The notes under the pieces were generated by a model. That model did no database searches and was not told where the DNA came from. It saw nothing but the letters and a program-made list of their open reading frames with translations. From the NCBI RefSeq assembly GCF_904067045.1, contig NZ_CAJFDC010000024.1, positions 62,001 to 126,000 on the forward strand: a stretch of 64,000 bases of DNA, read 5' to 3'. Of the stretch, positions 22,968 to 32,999 are shown piece after piece (position 1 is the stretch's first letter; every line of letters begins with the position of its first letter). The DNA comes from Pseudomonas sp. FEN (GTDB taxonomy: Bacteria > Pseudomonadota > Gammaproteobacteria > Pseudomonadales > Pseudomonadaceae). The translations under genes were made by a program, and so were the position numbers.

Positions 22968-25019
22968 ATGAGCTTGCTCAATATCGGTATGACGGGGTTG
23001 AACGCGGCCTCGACGGCTTTGACAACCACCGGCAACAACATTTCCAACGTTGATACCGCCGGTTATTCGCGCCAGCAGACCGTGCAGAGCACCAATCCCT
23101 CGGAGAAATACGGCAGCGTATTCATCGGCACCGGCACGACCCTGGCGGACGTCCGTCGGGTCTACAGCGCCTACCTGGATTCGCAGTTGCAGACCGCGAC
23201 CTCGCTCAGTAGCGATTCGTCCTCGTACCTGGCCCAGGTCACGCCGACGGACACCATGCTGTCCGATACCAACACCGGCATGACCGCATCGTTGCAGAAG
23301 TTCTTCTCCTCCCTGCAGAGCGTGTCGAGCAGCCCGACGGATGATGCGTCCCGTCAGACGACGCTGAACAGCGTCCAGGCCTTGAGCGCCAAGTTCAACT
23401 CCATCGCCCAGCAGTTGAACAACCAGAACACCGGGATCAACACCAACCTGTCGGACATGGCCAGCCAGGTCAACAAGCTGGCGAGCAGCATCGCCCAGTA
23501 CAACGACCAGATCTCCAAGATCGCCACCTCCGCCGGCTCGCCGAACGATCTGCTGGACCAGCGCACCGAGGCGGTTCGCCAGTTGTCCCAACTGGTCGGG
23601 ACCCAGGTGGTCGAGCGCGGTTCGAGTTATGACGTCTACATCGGCAGCGGTCAGCCACTGGTCATGGGCAACAGTACCAACACCCTGTCCGCCGTGCCGA
23701 GCAAGAACGACCCGAGCCAGTCGGCGTTGCAGCTGGATCGTGGCACCAGTACCGTCGATATCACTTCTACCGTGACCGGCGGCGAGATCGGTGGTCTGCT
23801 GCGTTATCGCAGCGATGTGCTCGACCCGTCGATGAACGAGCTGGGGCGCATTGCCCTGGTCACGGCCGACCAGATGAACAAGCAGCAGGCCCAGGGTATC
23901 GACAAGAACGGCAACTTCGGTTCGGCGATCTTCAACGATATCAACAGCGCGGCCCTGATCAGTCAGCGCAGTATTGCCAGTTCGAACAACAGCGCCGGCT
24001 CCGGCAACCTGAACGTAACCATCGCCGACACCGGTGCGCTGACCACCAACGATTATCAGGTAACCTTCAGCAGCGCGACCAACTACAGCGTCATCCGCTC
24101 GGATGGCACCAACATGGGCGCCTTCAGCACCACGACCACGCCAGCTCCGGTGATCGACGGGATCACCTTGAGCCTCAATGGCGGTGGCGCGATGAGTGCC
24201 GGCGACACGTTCAAGGTAACCCCGACCCGTAGCGGCGCCAGTGACATCCAGACGGTGATGACCAACGCGCAGAACATTGCCGCGGCGGCGCCGCTGACTG
24301 GCGTCACCAGCGCCAACAATGGCGGCACCTACACCCAGCCGACCCTGGTCGACCAATTGGGTACCGCCAACGCGACGAATAACGCCCAGTTGCAGGATGC
24401 CATCAAGTACGGCACGCCGGCCAAGATCGTCTTCGGTGCTCCTGGCACGGGGGCGTCGGCGGGGACCCAGGGCTACACCCTGACCGATGCCCAGGGCAAC
24501 GTGATGGGCACCGGCACCATCGTGCCGGGGCAGGCGAACACCCTGAACCTGAAAGTGAACATGGTCGACTCCAGCGGCAACCCGGTGTTGGACGGTGCAG
24601 GCGTGCAGAAGACCTTCACCGTTCAGACCACGGTCAGCGGCAACCCGAAAACCGGCGAAAGCTTCACCATGTCCATGACCGGCGCCGGTTCTTCGGACAA
24701 CCGCAACAGCACCGCGATGATCGCCCTGCAAACCAAGCAGACCGTGGGCACCAATGCAGCGAACAAGGGCAGCAGTCTCTCGGGCGCCTACGGCACGCTG
24801 GTCTCCAACGTCGGTACCAAGGCGGCCCAGGCCACCTCGGACAATACGGCCACGACGACGATCCTGACCAACGCCAAGAGCTCCCGTGATTCCCTGTCCG
24901 GTGTCAACCTCGACGAGGAATCCGCCAACCTGGTCAAGTACCAACAGTACTACACGGCAGCGTCGCAGATCATCAAGGCCGCCCAAACCATCTTCAGCAC
25001 GCTGATCAGCAGCCTTTAA
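22968..25019 (+). CDS. flgK: Hook-filament junction protein FlgK (HAP1)
   Basis: 683 residues. N-terminal LLNIGMTGLNAASTALTTTG with the NNISNVDTAGYSRQQ motif, and C-terminal GVNLDEESANLVKYQQYYTA, are the conserved coiled-coil ends. The variable central region is long and Thr/Ser/Gly-rich. It forms the first junction ring between hook and filament. Confidence 0.97.
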   Translation: MSLLNIGMTGLNAASTALTTTGNNISNVDTAGYSRQQTVQSTNPSEKYGSVFIGTGTTLADVRRVYSAYLDSQLQTATSLSSDSSSYLAQVTPTDTMLSDTNTGMTASLQKFFSSLQSVSSSPTDDASRQTTLNSVQALSAKFNSIAQQLNNQNTGINTNLSDMASQVNKLASSIAQYNDQISKIATSAGSPNDLLDQRTEAVRQLSQLVGTQVVERGSSYDVYIGSGQPLVMGNSTNTLSAVPSKNDPSQSALQLDRGTSTVDITSTVTGGEIGGLLRYRSDVLDPSMNELGRIALVTADQMNKQQAQGIDKNGNFGSAIFNDINSAALISQRSIASSNNSAGSGNLNVTIADTGALTTNDYQVTFSSATNYSVIRSDGTNMGAFSTTTTPAPVIDGITLSLNGGGAMSAGDTFKVTPTRSGASDIQTVMTNAQNIAAAAPLTGVTSANNGGTYTQPTLVDQLGTANATNNAQLQDAIKYGTPAKIVFGAPGTGASAGTQGYTLTDAQGNVMGTGTIVPGQANTLNLKVNMVDSSGNPVLDGAGVQKTFTVQTTVSGNPKTGESFTMSMTGAGSSDNRNSTAMIALQTKQTVGTNAANKGSSLSGAYGTLVSNVGTKAAQATSDNTATTTILTNAKSSRDSLSGVNLDEESANLVKYQQYYTAASQIIKAAQTIFSTLISSL

Positions 25020-25032
25020 GGAGTCGTGATTC

Positions 25033-26598
25033 ATGCGCATTTCCACCGCCCAGTATTACGAAACCACGGCCGCCAACTATCAGCGCGGCTACAACGACAC
25101 GCTCAAGACCAGTGCCGAGGCCAGCAGCCTGGTCAAGGTCAATACCGCCGCCGACGACCCGGTGGGCGCGGCGCGGCTGCTGCAGTTGGGTCAGCAAAGT
25201 GCTGCGTTGACCCAGTACGCCAGCAATATCAACTCGCTGAAAGGTGCATACAGCCAGTCCGAGACTGCCCTGACTTCGATTCAAAGTTCGATGCAGCGTG
25301 CCCGCGAGTTGGCGCTGGCCGCCAACAACGGTACCCAGACCGACGCCGATCGCCAGGCGGCGGCCCAGGAGCTCGGCCAGGTCCAGCAAACGATACTGGG
25401 CCTGATGAACAGCCAGGACGCCAACGGCAACTACCTGTTCGCGGGTTCGAAGACCAATACCCCGCCGTATACCGCCAATTCGGACGGTACCTACAGCTAC
25501 AACGGTGATCAGTCGCAGTTGAACCTGGCGATTGGCGAGAATACCGCGGTGGCCGGGAACATCACTGGCTGGGAAGCTTTCCAGCAGTCGATCAACACCG
25601 CCCGTACCCAGTCCACCATGACTGCGCCGGCCGTGGACGATGGGCGGGTGACCCTGTCCAACGGCCAGGTCAGCAACAATTCGACCTATGACGCCAAGTT
25701 TGCCGGCGGCCAGCCTTACACCATCAGTTTCCTCAGCAGCACACAGATCAAGATCACCGATGCGGGTGGCACCGATGTCACCTCCGAAGCCAGCCAGAAC
25801 GGTGTGATCAGCAACAGCAATGGCGCGAACCAGACGGTCACCTTCCGCGGGGTGGACCTGGGCTTGAACATCAACCTCAAGTCCGGCGATGTACCGGATA
25901 CCGTGATTGCCGGGCATACCTTCACCCTGGCTGCGCAGCCGGACACCTTCAATACCTCGCGCAGCGCGGGCAACCCATCGACGGCGGTGGTGACTGCGGC
26001 GACCACGACCAACCAGGCGGCCTACGACAGTACCTTCCCTCCTGGCGGTGCGATCCTCAAGTTCACCAGCGCCACGGCCTATGACCTGTACGCGGCGCCG
26101 GTCACGGCCAGCAGCAGGCCGGTGTCCTCGGGCACCATGGCCGGTTCGACGGCGACGGCGGCGGGTGTCAGCCTGACCTTCAGCGGTGCGCCAGCGACGG
26201 GCGACCAGTTTGTGGTCCAGCCCAACAATCACCAGACCCAGAATATCCTCGACACGCTGAACCAGATGATCACGGCGCTGAATACACCGGCCGACGGTAA
26301 CCCGGTTGCCCAGCAGAAGCTGCTGGCGACAATGGGCGCCGGTATCAGCAATATCACCAGCGCGATGAATCAGGCCGGCAGCGCGGTCACCTCGATCGGT
26401 TCCCGAGGCCAGGCCCTGGACGACCAGAGCGCCACCAACCAGAGCCTGGTGCTGGCCAACACCAGCAGCCAATCGGCGATTCGCGACTCCGACCCGGCTG
26501 AGGTGATGACCCGTCTGACCCTGCAGCAGACCATGCTGCAGGCGGCGCAGTTGGCGTTCAGCAAGATCAGCCAGTTGGGCCTGTTCAACAAGATCTGA
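25033..26598 (+). CDS. flgL: Hook-filament junction protein FlgL (HAP3)
   Basis: 521 residues, against about 320 in enteric bacteria; the extra length is a Thr/Ala-rich central domain (about 180-420). The ends are conserved: MRISTAQYYETTAANYQRGY and AADDPVGAARLL at the N-terminus, and ESDPAEVMT-like (RDSDPAEVMTRLTLQQTML) at the C-terminus. It is the second junction protein and the last hook-operon gene. Confidence 0.95.
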   Translation: MRISTAQYYETTAANYQRGYNDTLKTSAEASSLVKVNTAADDPVGAARLLQLGQQSAALTQYASNINSLKGAYSQSETALTSIQSSMQRARELALAANNGTQTDADRQAAAQELGQVQQTILGLMNSQDANGNYLFAGSKTNTPPYTANSDGTYSYNGDQSQLNLAIGENTAVAGNITGWEAFQQSINTARTQSTMTAPAVDDGRVTLSNGQVSNNSTYDAKFAGGQPYTISFLSSTQIKITDAGGTDVTSEASQNGVISNSNGANQTVTFRGVDLGLNINLKSGDVPDTVIAGHTFTLAAQPDTFNTSRSAGNPSTAVVTAATTTNQAAYDSTFPPGGAILKFTSATAYDLYAAPVTASSRPVSSGTMAGSTATAAGVSLTFSGAPATGDQFVVQPNNHQTQNILDTLNQMITALNTPADGNPVAQQKLLATMGAGISNITSAMNQAGSAVTSIGSRGQALDDQSATNQSLVLANTSSQSAIRDSDPAEVMTRLTLQQTMLQAAQLAFSKISQLGLFNKI

Positions 26599-26609
26599 TT
26601 CGACCCGGG

Positions 26610-26634
26610 CGCGAGAGCGATCACTGCTCTCGCG
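26610..26634 (+). terminator. Hairpin after flgL
   Basis: CGCGAGAGC and GCTCTCGCG form a perfect 9-bp stem with a 7-base loop, 11 bases after flgL; no T tract follows. Read-through into the glycosyltransferase gene is possible. Confidence 0.45.
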
Positions 26635-26710
26635 TCTCTATCAACCGCCTTTTTCAGCGGTTCCAGTGGCTCGTCCGTTCGGGTGAGTCCCGCCGCTTGC
26701 GAGCCCCGTC

Positions 26711-29700
26711 GTGAATCCAGCCCCACTCGTCAGCCTCGTCATTCCCGCCGTCAATCCACGTTTTTTTGGCAAAGCCCTGCACAGTGCGTTGAACCAGAGC
26801 TACGGTAATCTTGAAGTCATCGTTTGCGATGACAGCCAGGGTGACGAGATCGGCCGTTTGGTCGAGGCCGCGAACGCAGAGGGTGGCCGGACGGTGCGCT
26901 ATGTCCGTCACTCGCACAAGCTCGGCCATGTCGGTAACGTGCTCGCGGGCCTCGAGCTGGCCCAGGGTGAGTTCATCAAGTTTCTCTATGATGACGACCA
27001 GCTGTTTGGTGCCTGTATCGAACGTCAGGCGCAGGTTCTGGTCGAGCAGTCCGACGTCAATCTGGTGCTGGCACAGCGGATGTTCTGGGACGCCGACGAT
27101 ATGCAGCTTCCGGTGCGGCTGGAGAATGCGACGCTGGCCCCCAATTGCTCAGTGTTCAAGGGTGAGGACCTGCTGGCGATTTTCGAGACCTTTCCGGTCA
27201 ACATTCTGGGAGGCTTCAGCAATGCGCTGTTGCGTCGCGCGGATGTGCTGGAATGGTTGCCGGCCTTGACCCAGCCGGACCATTGTTTTGTCGCTTCGTT
27301 GGAGCTCGCGCTTTACATCTGTCTGTTGCGTCGCGGCAATATGGTGATGCTCAACCATGTCCTGAGTGTCGAGCGTCGTTATCCGGAGCGTCCCAATCGA
27401 CAGCAGGCGATGCGCGAGGCAGTGCTCTCGGAGCGTGAATGGTTGGTACAGATGCTCAAGGCGCGCAGTGGCGAATCGGCGCCGGCCCATGGCTGGGTCC
27501 GTTTGTTGCCGTTGACCCGTGCCCAAGAGTCGCCACGCGTCTGGGGTGAGCTGGCGTTGCTGCGGACCCTGGGGACCAAGCAGACCACCGAGATCTGGCG
27601 AGTCGGTGTTACCAGCGAAAGTTTTTCCGAAATGTATGCCCAGTGGCTGGCCTGTCGGACCCTGACCGAGCCCGAGCGCAAGCTGCTACCCGATGCCCTG
27701 CTCGAGTGGTCGTGGCAGCCGAAGATCGTGGCCGTGGTCATCGATCGGGAAACCGGTGTCGCCGGCCTGGAGAGTACCCTGCAGAGTCTGGCCGGGCAGC
27801 TCTATCCGCCGGAATTGACCCTGGTACTGTCCGATGCCTGCAGCGAAGCCGTCCTGTTGGACCGGGTGTTTACCTTGCCCTTGCAAGAGGATTGGCAGCA
27901 GCAACTCAATGAGCTGTTGGCTCAGGTCGAGGGGGCTGACTGGTTTTATCTGTTACATGCCGGCGATCGTTTGGTCGAGCCCGCGCTCCTGGTGCTGGCC
28001 GATCGTATCGTTCAGACGAGCGAAGCAGTCTGTTTCTACAGCGACGAAGGTCGCTTGCGCGACGGCGAGCCGGCGGAGCCGGTTTTCAAACCCGATTTCA
28101 ACCTGGATCTGATGCGCAGCTACCCCTATGTGGGGCGTGTGCTGGCCTTCAAGCGCGAACCTTTCCTGGCGCTCGGTGGCTTCGAGTCGCGCCATGGCGA
28201 ATTGGCGCCTCACGACTTGCTCTGGCGAATGGTCGAGCAGGTCGGTACCCAGGCGGTCGGACATGTCGCCGAAGTGTTGGTGGAGTCTGTACTGTCGCTT
28301 TCCCAATGGATGTCATTGCCGGCGTTGCTCGAACTGAACGCGCAGGTGCTCGAGGCGCATCTGTGGCGTCTCGGCGTGGCTCATGAACTGCGTGACAGGG
28401 GGCAGGCGCTGTTCAATCGGGTGGATTATCTGCACGCCGATCGACCGCTGGTGTCGATCATCATCGTCTGCAAGGATCAGTTGGCGGCGTTGCAGCGTTG
28501 TGTCGAAAGTCTGTTGGAAAAAACCGCTTACAGCGAATACGAGCTGCTGCTGGTGGACAATGGCAGTGAAAATCCCGAGACGCTGGCCTGGCTGAGCGCC
28601 ATGGCCAGCATGGGCAGTGAGCGTTTGCGCGTCCTGACCTTTACACAACAGGAGAGTGCGGCTGTTATCAATGCCGCTGCCGGACACGCCAGGGGCGACT
28701 ATCTGCTGTTGTTCAGCCCCTACCTGGTTGTGACCGATGGCGTTTGGCTCGACGAGATGCTGAACCACGCGCAGCGTCCGGAAGTCGGCGTAGTGGGCCC
28801 CAAGCTGTTCAATGCCGACGGACGAGTGGTGCACGCCGGCCTGGTGCTTGGATTGCACGGGCCGGCGGGCATTCCTTTCTATGGCGAGCCCCGGCAGTCC
28901 GCGGGTTATATGCATCGTTTGCAGGTGGCCCATGACCTGAGTGCGGTCGGCGCCGATTGCCTGATGGTGCGCAAGGACGTGTTTGACAGCGTCCAGGGGC
29001 TGGATGAAGCACTGTTGGGCCAGACACTGCATGAGGTCGATTTGTGCCTGAAGATCGGGCGCGGCGGTTATCTGGTGGTCTGGACCCCTCATGCGCAATT
29101 GGCCCTGGGGGCTCGCCCAAGCGTCGCGCTCGAGGCGGATCAACAAGTCTCCCGCGAGCGTGAGCAGGAGGCGTTCTACTTGCGTTGGTTGCCGGTCATC
29201 GCTCGCGATCCTGCCTACAATCCCAACCTGAGCCTGCGCACTCTGGGCAACGGCAGTTTCGGTCTCGAGCCGGGTCTGCTGTCCGGGTGGAGTCCGTTTT
29301 CAGTTCGCAGCCTGCCGAAGGTCCTGGCTATTCCGGTCAATGCCTCGGCCATCGGCCACTATCGGGTGACGCAGCCATTGATCGAATTGCAGGCCGCGGG
29401 GCGAGCGGTCGGGCGGGTCATGTATGAAATGCCCTCGATTATCGAGGTGGAGCGTCAGTCTCCTGACGTTATCGTGCTGCAGGGGCGTTATACCGAAGGG
29501 CCGATCAATGAATGCGTGCCGCTGAAGACCTACTCGAATGCCCGGCGCATCTACGAGCTGGATGACTATGTGATTCAGCCGACCAAGAAAAACGCCCACG
29601 TCCGCAATATGCCGACCCGTGACGAGATGGAGGCGCTGGTTCGTCGTGGCATAGCCCTGTGCGATCGGGTCGTGGTGTCGACCGCGCCTCTGGCCGATGC

Positions 29701-30304
29701 CTTGTCGTCCATGCACAGTGATATTCGTGTCGTTCCCAATATGCTCGCGACGCATCTGTGGACGGGCTTGAAGGGCCAGCGCCGCACCTCGAAAAAGCCC
29801 CGCGTCGGCTGGGGTGGCGGCACCAGTCACTCCGGCGACCTGGCGGTGATTGCCGATGTCGTGCGCGAGTTGGCGACGGAAGTCGATTGGGTCTTTTTCG
29901 GCATGTGCCCGGAGGAGCTGCGCCCCTACATGCATGAGTTCCATGGGGTTATCGGGTTGGAGGTCTACCCGGCGAAGCTGGCGAGCCTGAACCTGGACCT
30001 GGCCCTGGCACCGCTGGAGTTCCATATCTTCAATGACTGCAAGAGCAACCTGCGCCTGTTGGAGTACGGGGCCTGCGGTTATCCGGTGATCTGCACCGAT
30101 ACCAAGGCCTATACCGGGTACCTGCCGTGCACGAAGGTCAAGACCAATACCACCGATGAATGGCTGCAGGCCATTCGCATGCACCTGGCCGACCCCGATG
30201 CCAGCTACCGCATGGGTGACGAACTGCGCGAGATCGTCCTGCGCGACTACATGCTGCGCGGCGACAACCTGCGTTACTGGGAGAACGGCTGGCTGGCCGA
30301 TTGA
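26711..30304 (+). CDS. Multidomain flagellin glycosyltransferase (FgtA-like)
   Basis: 1197 residues, probably starting at GTG 26711 with a weak ribosome site. It has four parts: GT2-A (about 1-215, PLVSLVIPAVNPRFFGKALH, acidic FLYDDDQLFG); a degenerate GT-like middle (about 335-515); GT2-B (about 578-830, LVSIIIVCKD, ELLLVDNGSENPE); and a C-terminal GT-B-like domain (about 870-1197, AIGHYRVTQPLIELQAAGRA, RRIYELDDYV, EYGACGYPVICTD). Size, order and position match the FgtA type next to flgL in other pseudomonads, which attaches the first sugars to flagellin. The middle and GT2-B parts are paralogous to the 980-residue protein at 36954-39896. Confidence 0.75.
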   Translation: MNPAPLVSLVIPAVNPRFFGKALHSALNQSYGNLEVIVCDDSQGDEIGRLVEAANAEGGRTVRYVRHSHKLGHVGNVLAGLELAQGEFIKFLYDDDQLFGACIERQAQVLVEQSDVNLVLAQRMFWDADDMQLPVRLENATLAPNCSVFKGEDLLAIFETFPVNILGGFSNALLRRADVLEWLPALTQPDHCFVASLELALYICLLRRGNMVMLNHVLSVERRYPERPNRQQAMREAVLSEREWLVQMLKARSGESAPAHGWVRLLPLTRAQESPRVWGELALLRTLGTKQTTEIWRVGVTSESFSEMYAQWLACRTLTEPERKLLPDALLEWSWQPKIVAVVIDRETGVAGLESTLQSLAGQLYPPELTLVLSDACSEAVLLDRVFTLPLQEDWQQQLNELLAQVEGADWFYLLHAGDRLVEPALLVLADRIVQTSEAVCFYSDEGRLRDGEPAEPVFKPDFNLDLMRSYPYVGRVLAFKREPFLALGGFESRHGELAPHDLLWRMVEQVGTQAVGHVAEVLVESVLSLSQWMSLPALLELNAQVLEAHLWRLGVAHELRDRGQALFNRVDYLHADRPLVSIIIVCKDQLAALQRCVESLLEKTAYSEYELLLVDNGSENPETLAWLSAMASMGSERLRVLTFTQQESAAVINAAAGHARGDYLLLFSPYLVVTDGVWLDEMLNHAQRPEVGVVGPKLFNADGRVVHAGLVLGLHGPAGIPFYGEPRQSAGYMHRLQVAHDLSAVGADCLMVRKDVFDSVQGLDEALLGQTLHEVDLCLKIGRGGYLVVWTPHAQLALGARPSVALEADQQVSREREQEAFYLRWLPVIARDPAYNPNLSLRTLGNGSFGLEPGLLSGWSPFSVRSLPKVLAIPVNASAIGHYRVTQPLIELQAAGRAVGRVMYEMPSIIEVERQSPDVIVLQGRYTEGPINECVPLKTYSNARRIYELDDYVIQPTKKNAHVRNMPTRDEMEALVRRGIALCDRVVVSTAPLADALSSMHSDIRVVPNMLATHLWTGLKGQRRTSKKPRVGWGGGTSHSGDLAVIADVVRELATEVDWVFFGMCPEELRPYMHEFHGVIGLEVYPAKLASLNLDLALAPLEFHIFNDCKSNLRLLEYGACGYPVICTDTKAYTGYLPCTKVKTNTTDEWLQAIRMHLADPDASYRMGDELREIVLRDYMLRGDNLRYWENGWLAD

Positions 30305-30604
30305 TCCCCCTCTCAAGCATGACGCGAACCTGAGCCGGCTTGCCGGCGAAGAGGCCGGCAAGTCTTGCCTCGATCTCGCGGACCTCATCGCCGGCAAGCC
30401 GGCTCAGGGTTTGCGCAGGCGTCTTCGGCGGGCCCGGCCTGTGGAGCTGGCGCGTTTCCTGCAAGTCCCCCTGCATATCGCCATAAATCGTGCATTTGGC
30501 GGCGCGGCCCACGGGCCGTGAGCCGATTACCGCGATTTGACCCGGCAGTCTGGGAAGTCCCACAGCGCCTGAACAGGCCCTGTGTCGAACAAGAGGGGAC
30601 GTTG
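30305..30604. other. Intergenic region with REPIN, before rfbF
   Basis: 300 bases without a gene. It holds the long REP palindrome at 30329-30408 and a small GC hairpin (CGGCCC-ACG-GGGCCG-like, near 30505-30520). The promoter of the CDP-sugar operon should lie between about 30430 and 30590 but was not recognised; no sigma28 or sigma54 match was found. Confidence 0.45.
30329..30408. repeat. REPIN: perfect 21-bp inverted repeat
   Basis: The arms at 30329-30349 and 30388-30408 are exact reverse complements over 21 bases (cores GAGCCGGCTTGCCGGCGA and its complement), with a 38-base centre that carries further CCGGCAAG-like sequence. This is the structure of paired REP elements mobilised by RAYT transposases; no RAYT gene is in the window. 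Confidence 0.8.
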
Positions 30605-31378
30605 ATGAAGGCAGTTATTCTGGCGGGTGGCCTGGGCACGCGGATCAGCGAGGAATCGCACCTCAAGCCCAAGCCGATGATCGAGATCGGCGGCAAGCCA
30701 ATTCTCTGGCACATCATGAAGCAGTACTCCGCCCACGGTATCCACGACTTCGTGATCTGCCTGGGGTATAAGGGCTACGCCATCAAGGACTTCTTCGCCA
30801 ACTACTTCCTGCACACCTCCGACGTCACCTTCGACATGAGCAACAATCGCATGGACGTTCACCAGAACTACAGCGAGCCGTGGCGCGTGACCTTGATCGA
30901 TACCGGCGAAGACACCATGACCGGCGGCCGCTTGCGCCGTGCCGGACGTTACCTGGAAAACGAAGAGGCTTTCTGCTTCACCTACGGTGACGGCGTCTCG
31001 GACCTGAATATCGGCGCGTTGGTGGACTTCCATCGCTCCAGCGGCAAACTGGCGACGGTCACCGCCGTACAGCCGCCAGGTCGCTACGGCGCGCTGGAGC
31101 GCGATGGCGACATGGTCCGTGGCTTTATCGAAAAGCCCCGTGGCGATGGCGGTTGGATCAACGGCGGTTTCTTTGTCCTGTCGCCCAAGGTGCTATCGCT
31201 GCTCAGTGACGACAGTACCGTCTGGGAAGCCGAACCGTTGACGGAACTTGCCACCCTGGGGCAACTGAACGCCTTCCAGCACGACGGTTTCTGGCACCCG
31301 ATGGACACCCTGCGTGACAAGAATCACCTGGAGCAACTGTGGCAGAGCGGGGAGGCCCCATGGAAGCAGTGGGACTGA
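30605..31378 (+). CDS. rfbF: Glucose-1-phosphate cytidylyltransferase
   Basis: 257 residues from the ATG at 30605 (AGAGGGGACGTTG upstream), exactly the family length. The nucleotidyltransferase signature MKAVILAGGLGTRISEES is followed by KPKPMIEIGGKPILWHIMK. It makes CDP-glucose from CTP and glucose-1-phosphate and opens the CDP-6-deoxyhexose branch. Its end overlaps the start of rfbG by 19 bases. Confidence 0.93.
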   Translation: MKAVILAGGLGTRISEESHLKPKPMIEIGGKPILWHIMKQYSAHGIHDFVICLGYKGYAIKDFFANYFLHTSDVTFDMSNNRMDVHQNYSEPWRVTLIDTGEDTMTGGRLRRAGRYLENEEAFCFTYGDGVSDLNIGALVDFHRSSGKLATVTAVQPPGRYGALERDGDMVRGFIEKPRGDGGWINGGFFVLSPKVLSLLSDDSTVWEAEPLTELATLGQLNAFQHDGFWHPMDTLRDKNHLEQLWQSGEAPWKQWD

Positions 31379-32442
31379 GCCCGGCCTTCTGGCGCGGCAA
31401 ACGGGTCCTGCTGACCGGCCATACCGGTTTCAAGGGCAGTTGGCTGGCGCTGTGGCTCGAGAGCCTGGGAGCCGAGGTTAGCGGCTTCGCCCTGGACCCG
31501 GCCACCGAGCCCAGTCTTTTCGCCCTGGCCCGCGTCGACGAAAGCCTCAACGACCAGCGCGGTGACCTGCGCGACCTGGGCGCCTTGCTGGAGCTGATCG
31601 CCGAGACCGAACCGGAAATCGTCCTGCACCTGGCGGCCCAGCCGCTGGTGCGCGAGGCCTATCGCGATCCGCTCGGCACCTATTCGAGCAATGTCATGGG
31701 CACCCTCAATCTGCTGGAGGCGATTCGCCAGGTCGGCGGCGTGCGCGCTTGTGTATTGGTCACCACCGACAAGGTCTACGCCAACCAGGAATGGGCCTGG
31801 CCCTATCGCGAGAACGAAGCCCTCGGCGGCCATGATCCCTATAGCAGCAGCAAGGCCTGTTGCGAGCTGCTGGCCCAGTCCTACGTGGCCTCCTTTTTTC
31901 CTGCTGAACGCTACGAGGCCCATGGTCTGGCGGTGGCAACCGCGCGGGCCGGGAATGTCCTGGGAGGCGGCGACTTTTCCCCGGAGCGGCTGATTCCCGA
32001 TGTACTTCGGGCCTGGTCGGCGGATGAGCCGGTGACCCTGCGTTATCCACAGGCGGTACGGCCCTGGCAGCATGCGCTGGAGCCACTGGCCGGTTACCTG
32101 CAACTGGCCGCCGCGCTCTATGAGCGCGGGCCGGAAGTGGCCGGGGCCTGGAACTTCGGGCCGGGTGAAGACGATATGTGCAGTGTCGGCGACGTGGTCG
32201 GGCGGCTTGCCGAACGCTGGCCACAAGCGCCGGGTCTGCGTGTCGAGCCCAGTGAACTGCATGAGGCCGGCCTGTTGCGCCTGGACAGCAGTCGCGCCCG
32301 GCAATTGCTTGGCTGGCAACCGCGCTGGTCATTGCAGCAATGTCTGGAACACACCCTCGACTGGCACCTGGCCTGGAAAAACGGCGAGGACATGCGCAGC
32401 GTGACCCTGGCGCAACTGAATCTGTACCGGGGTGGGCTTTGA
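31360..32442 (+). CDS. rfbG: CDP-glucose 4,6-dehydratase
   Basis: 360 residues from the ATG at 31360, with GGGGAGG just upstream inside rfbF. A short-chain dehydrogenase fold: GKRVLLTGHTGFKGSWLALW (nucleotide binding), LVTTDKVYAN, and the YxxxK catalytic pair in HDPYSSSKACCE. It converts CDP-glucose to CDP-4-keto-6-deoxyglucose. No RfbH-type 3-dehydrase follows, so the product does not go on to a 3,6-dideoxy sugar here. Confidence 0.92.
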   Translation: MEAVGLSPAFWRGKRVLLTGHTGFKGSWLALWLESLGAEVSGFALDPATEPSLFALARVDESLNDQRGDLRDLGALLELIAETEPEIVLHLAAQPLVREAYRDPLGTYSSNVMGTLNLLEAIRQVGGVRACVLVTTDKVYANQEWAWPYRENEALGGHDPYSSSKACCELLAQSYVASFFPAERYEAHGLAVATARAGNVLGGGDFSPERLIPDVLRAWSADEPVTLRYPQAVRPWQHALEPLAGYLQLAAALYERGPEVAGAWNFGPGEDDMCSVGDVVGRLAERWPQAPGLRVEPSELHEAGLLRLDSSRARQLLGWQPRWSLQQCLEHTLDWHLAWKNGEDMRSVTLAQLNLYRGGL

Positions 32443-32999
32443 GTGAGTTCCTGATTCATCACTTGCCCCTCAAGGGCCTGTTCAGCGTGCAGCACAAACA
32501 TCACGCCGATCAGCGCGGGCATTTCTCCCGGCTGTTTTGCGAAGGCAGCCTGAGCGCGTTCGGCGAGCCTTTCCATATCCGCCAGATCAATCATTCATGT
32601 ACCCGTGAGCGCGGCAGCGTGCGTGGACTGCATTATCAGAACGCACAGGCGCCGGAAGCCAAACTGATCACCTGCCTGCGCGGTGAGGTCTGGGATGTCG
32701 CGGTCGACCTGCGTGTGGATTCACCGACCTTCCTGCACTGGCATGCCGAACACTTGCGGGCTGGCGACGGTCGCAGCGTGTTGATTCCCGCCGGCTTCGC
32801 CCATGGTTTCCAGGCCCTGAGCGACGATGCCGAGCTGTTGTACCTGCACAGCGCCGACTACACGCCGGACTGTGAGGGCGGCCTGTCGGTACTCGACCCA
32901 CGCCTGGCCATCGTTTGGCCCGAGGCTGTCAAAAATCTGTCGGCCAGGGATGCCAGTCACCCCCTGATCGACGCGTCTTTTCCTGGAGTGCGTTTATGA
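32439..32999 (+). CDS. RmlC-like sugar 3,5-epimerase
   Basis: 186 residues. The start is a TTG at 32439 that overlaps the rfbG stop as TTGA; no ATG or GTG lies in a sensible place in this frame. The cupin has the RmlC signature RGSVRGLHYQ, with DVAVDLRVDSPTF and LIPAGFAHGFQAL. RmlC acts on dTDP-4-keto-6-deoxyglucose; here, inside a CDP-sugar operon, it probably epimerises the CDP-4-keto-6-deoxyhexose. Confidence 0.82.
   Translation: MSEFLIHHLPLKGLFSVQHKHHADQRGHFSRLFCEGSLSAFGEPFHIRQINHSCTRERGSVRGLHYQNAQAPEAKLITCLRGEVWDVAVDLRVDSPTFLHWHAEHLRAGDGRSVLIPAGFAHGFQALSDDAELLYLHSADYTPDCEGGLSVLDPRLAIVWPEAVKNLSARDASHPLIDASFPGVRL

Noticed and set aside
22704..25046. 780-residue open frame on the minus strand opposite flgJ/flgK
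   Set aside because: It is antisense to conserved flagellar genes, has no ribosome site, and its Val/Gly/Arg/His-rich composition is what GC-rich codon bias produces on the opposite strand.
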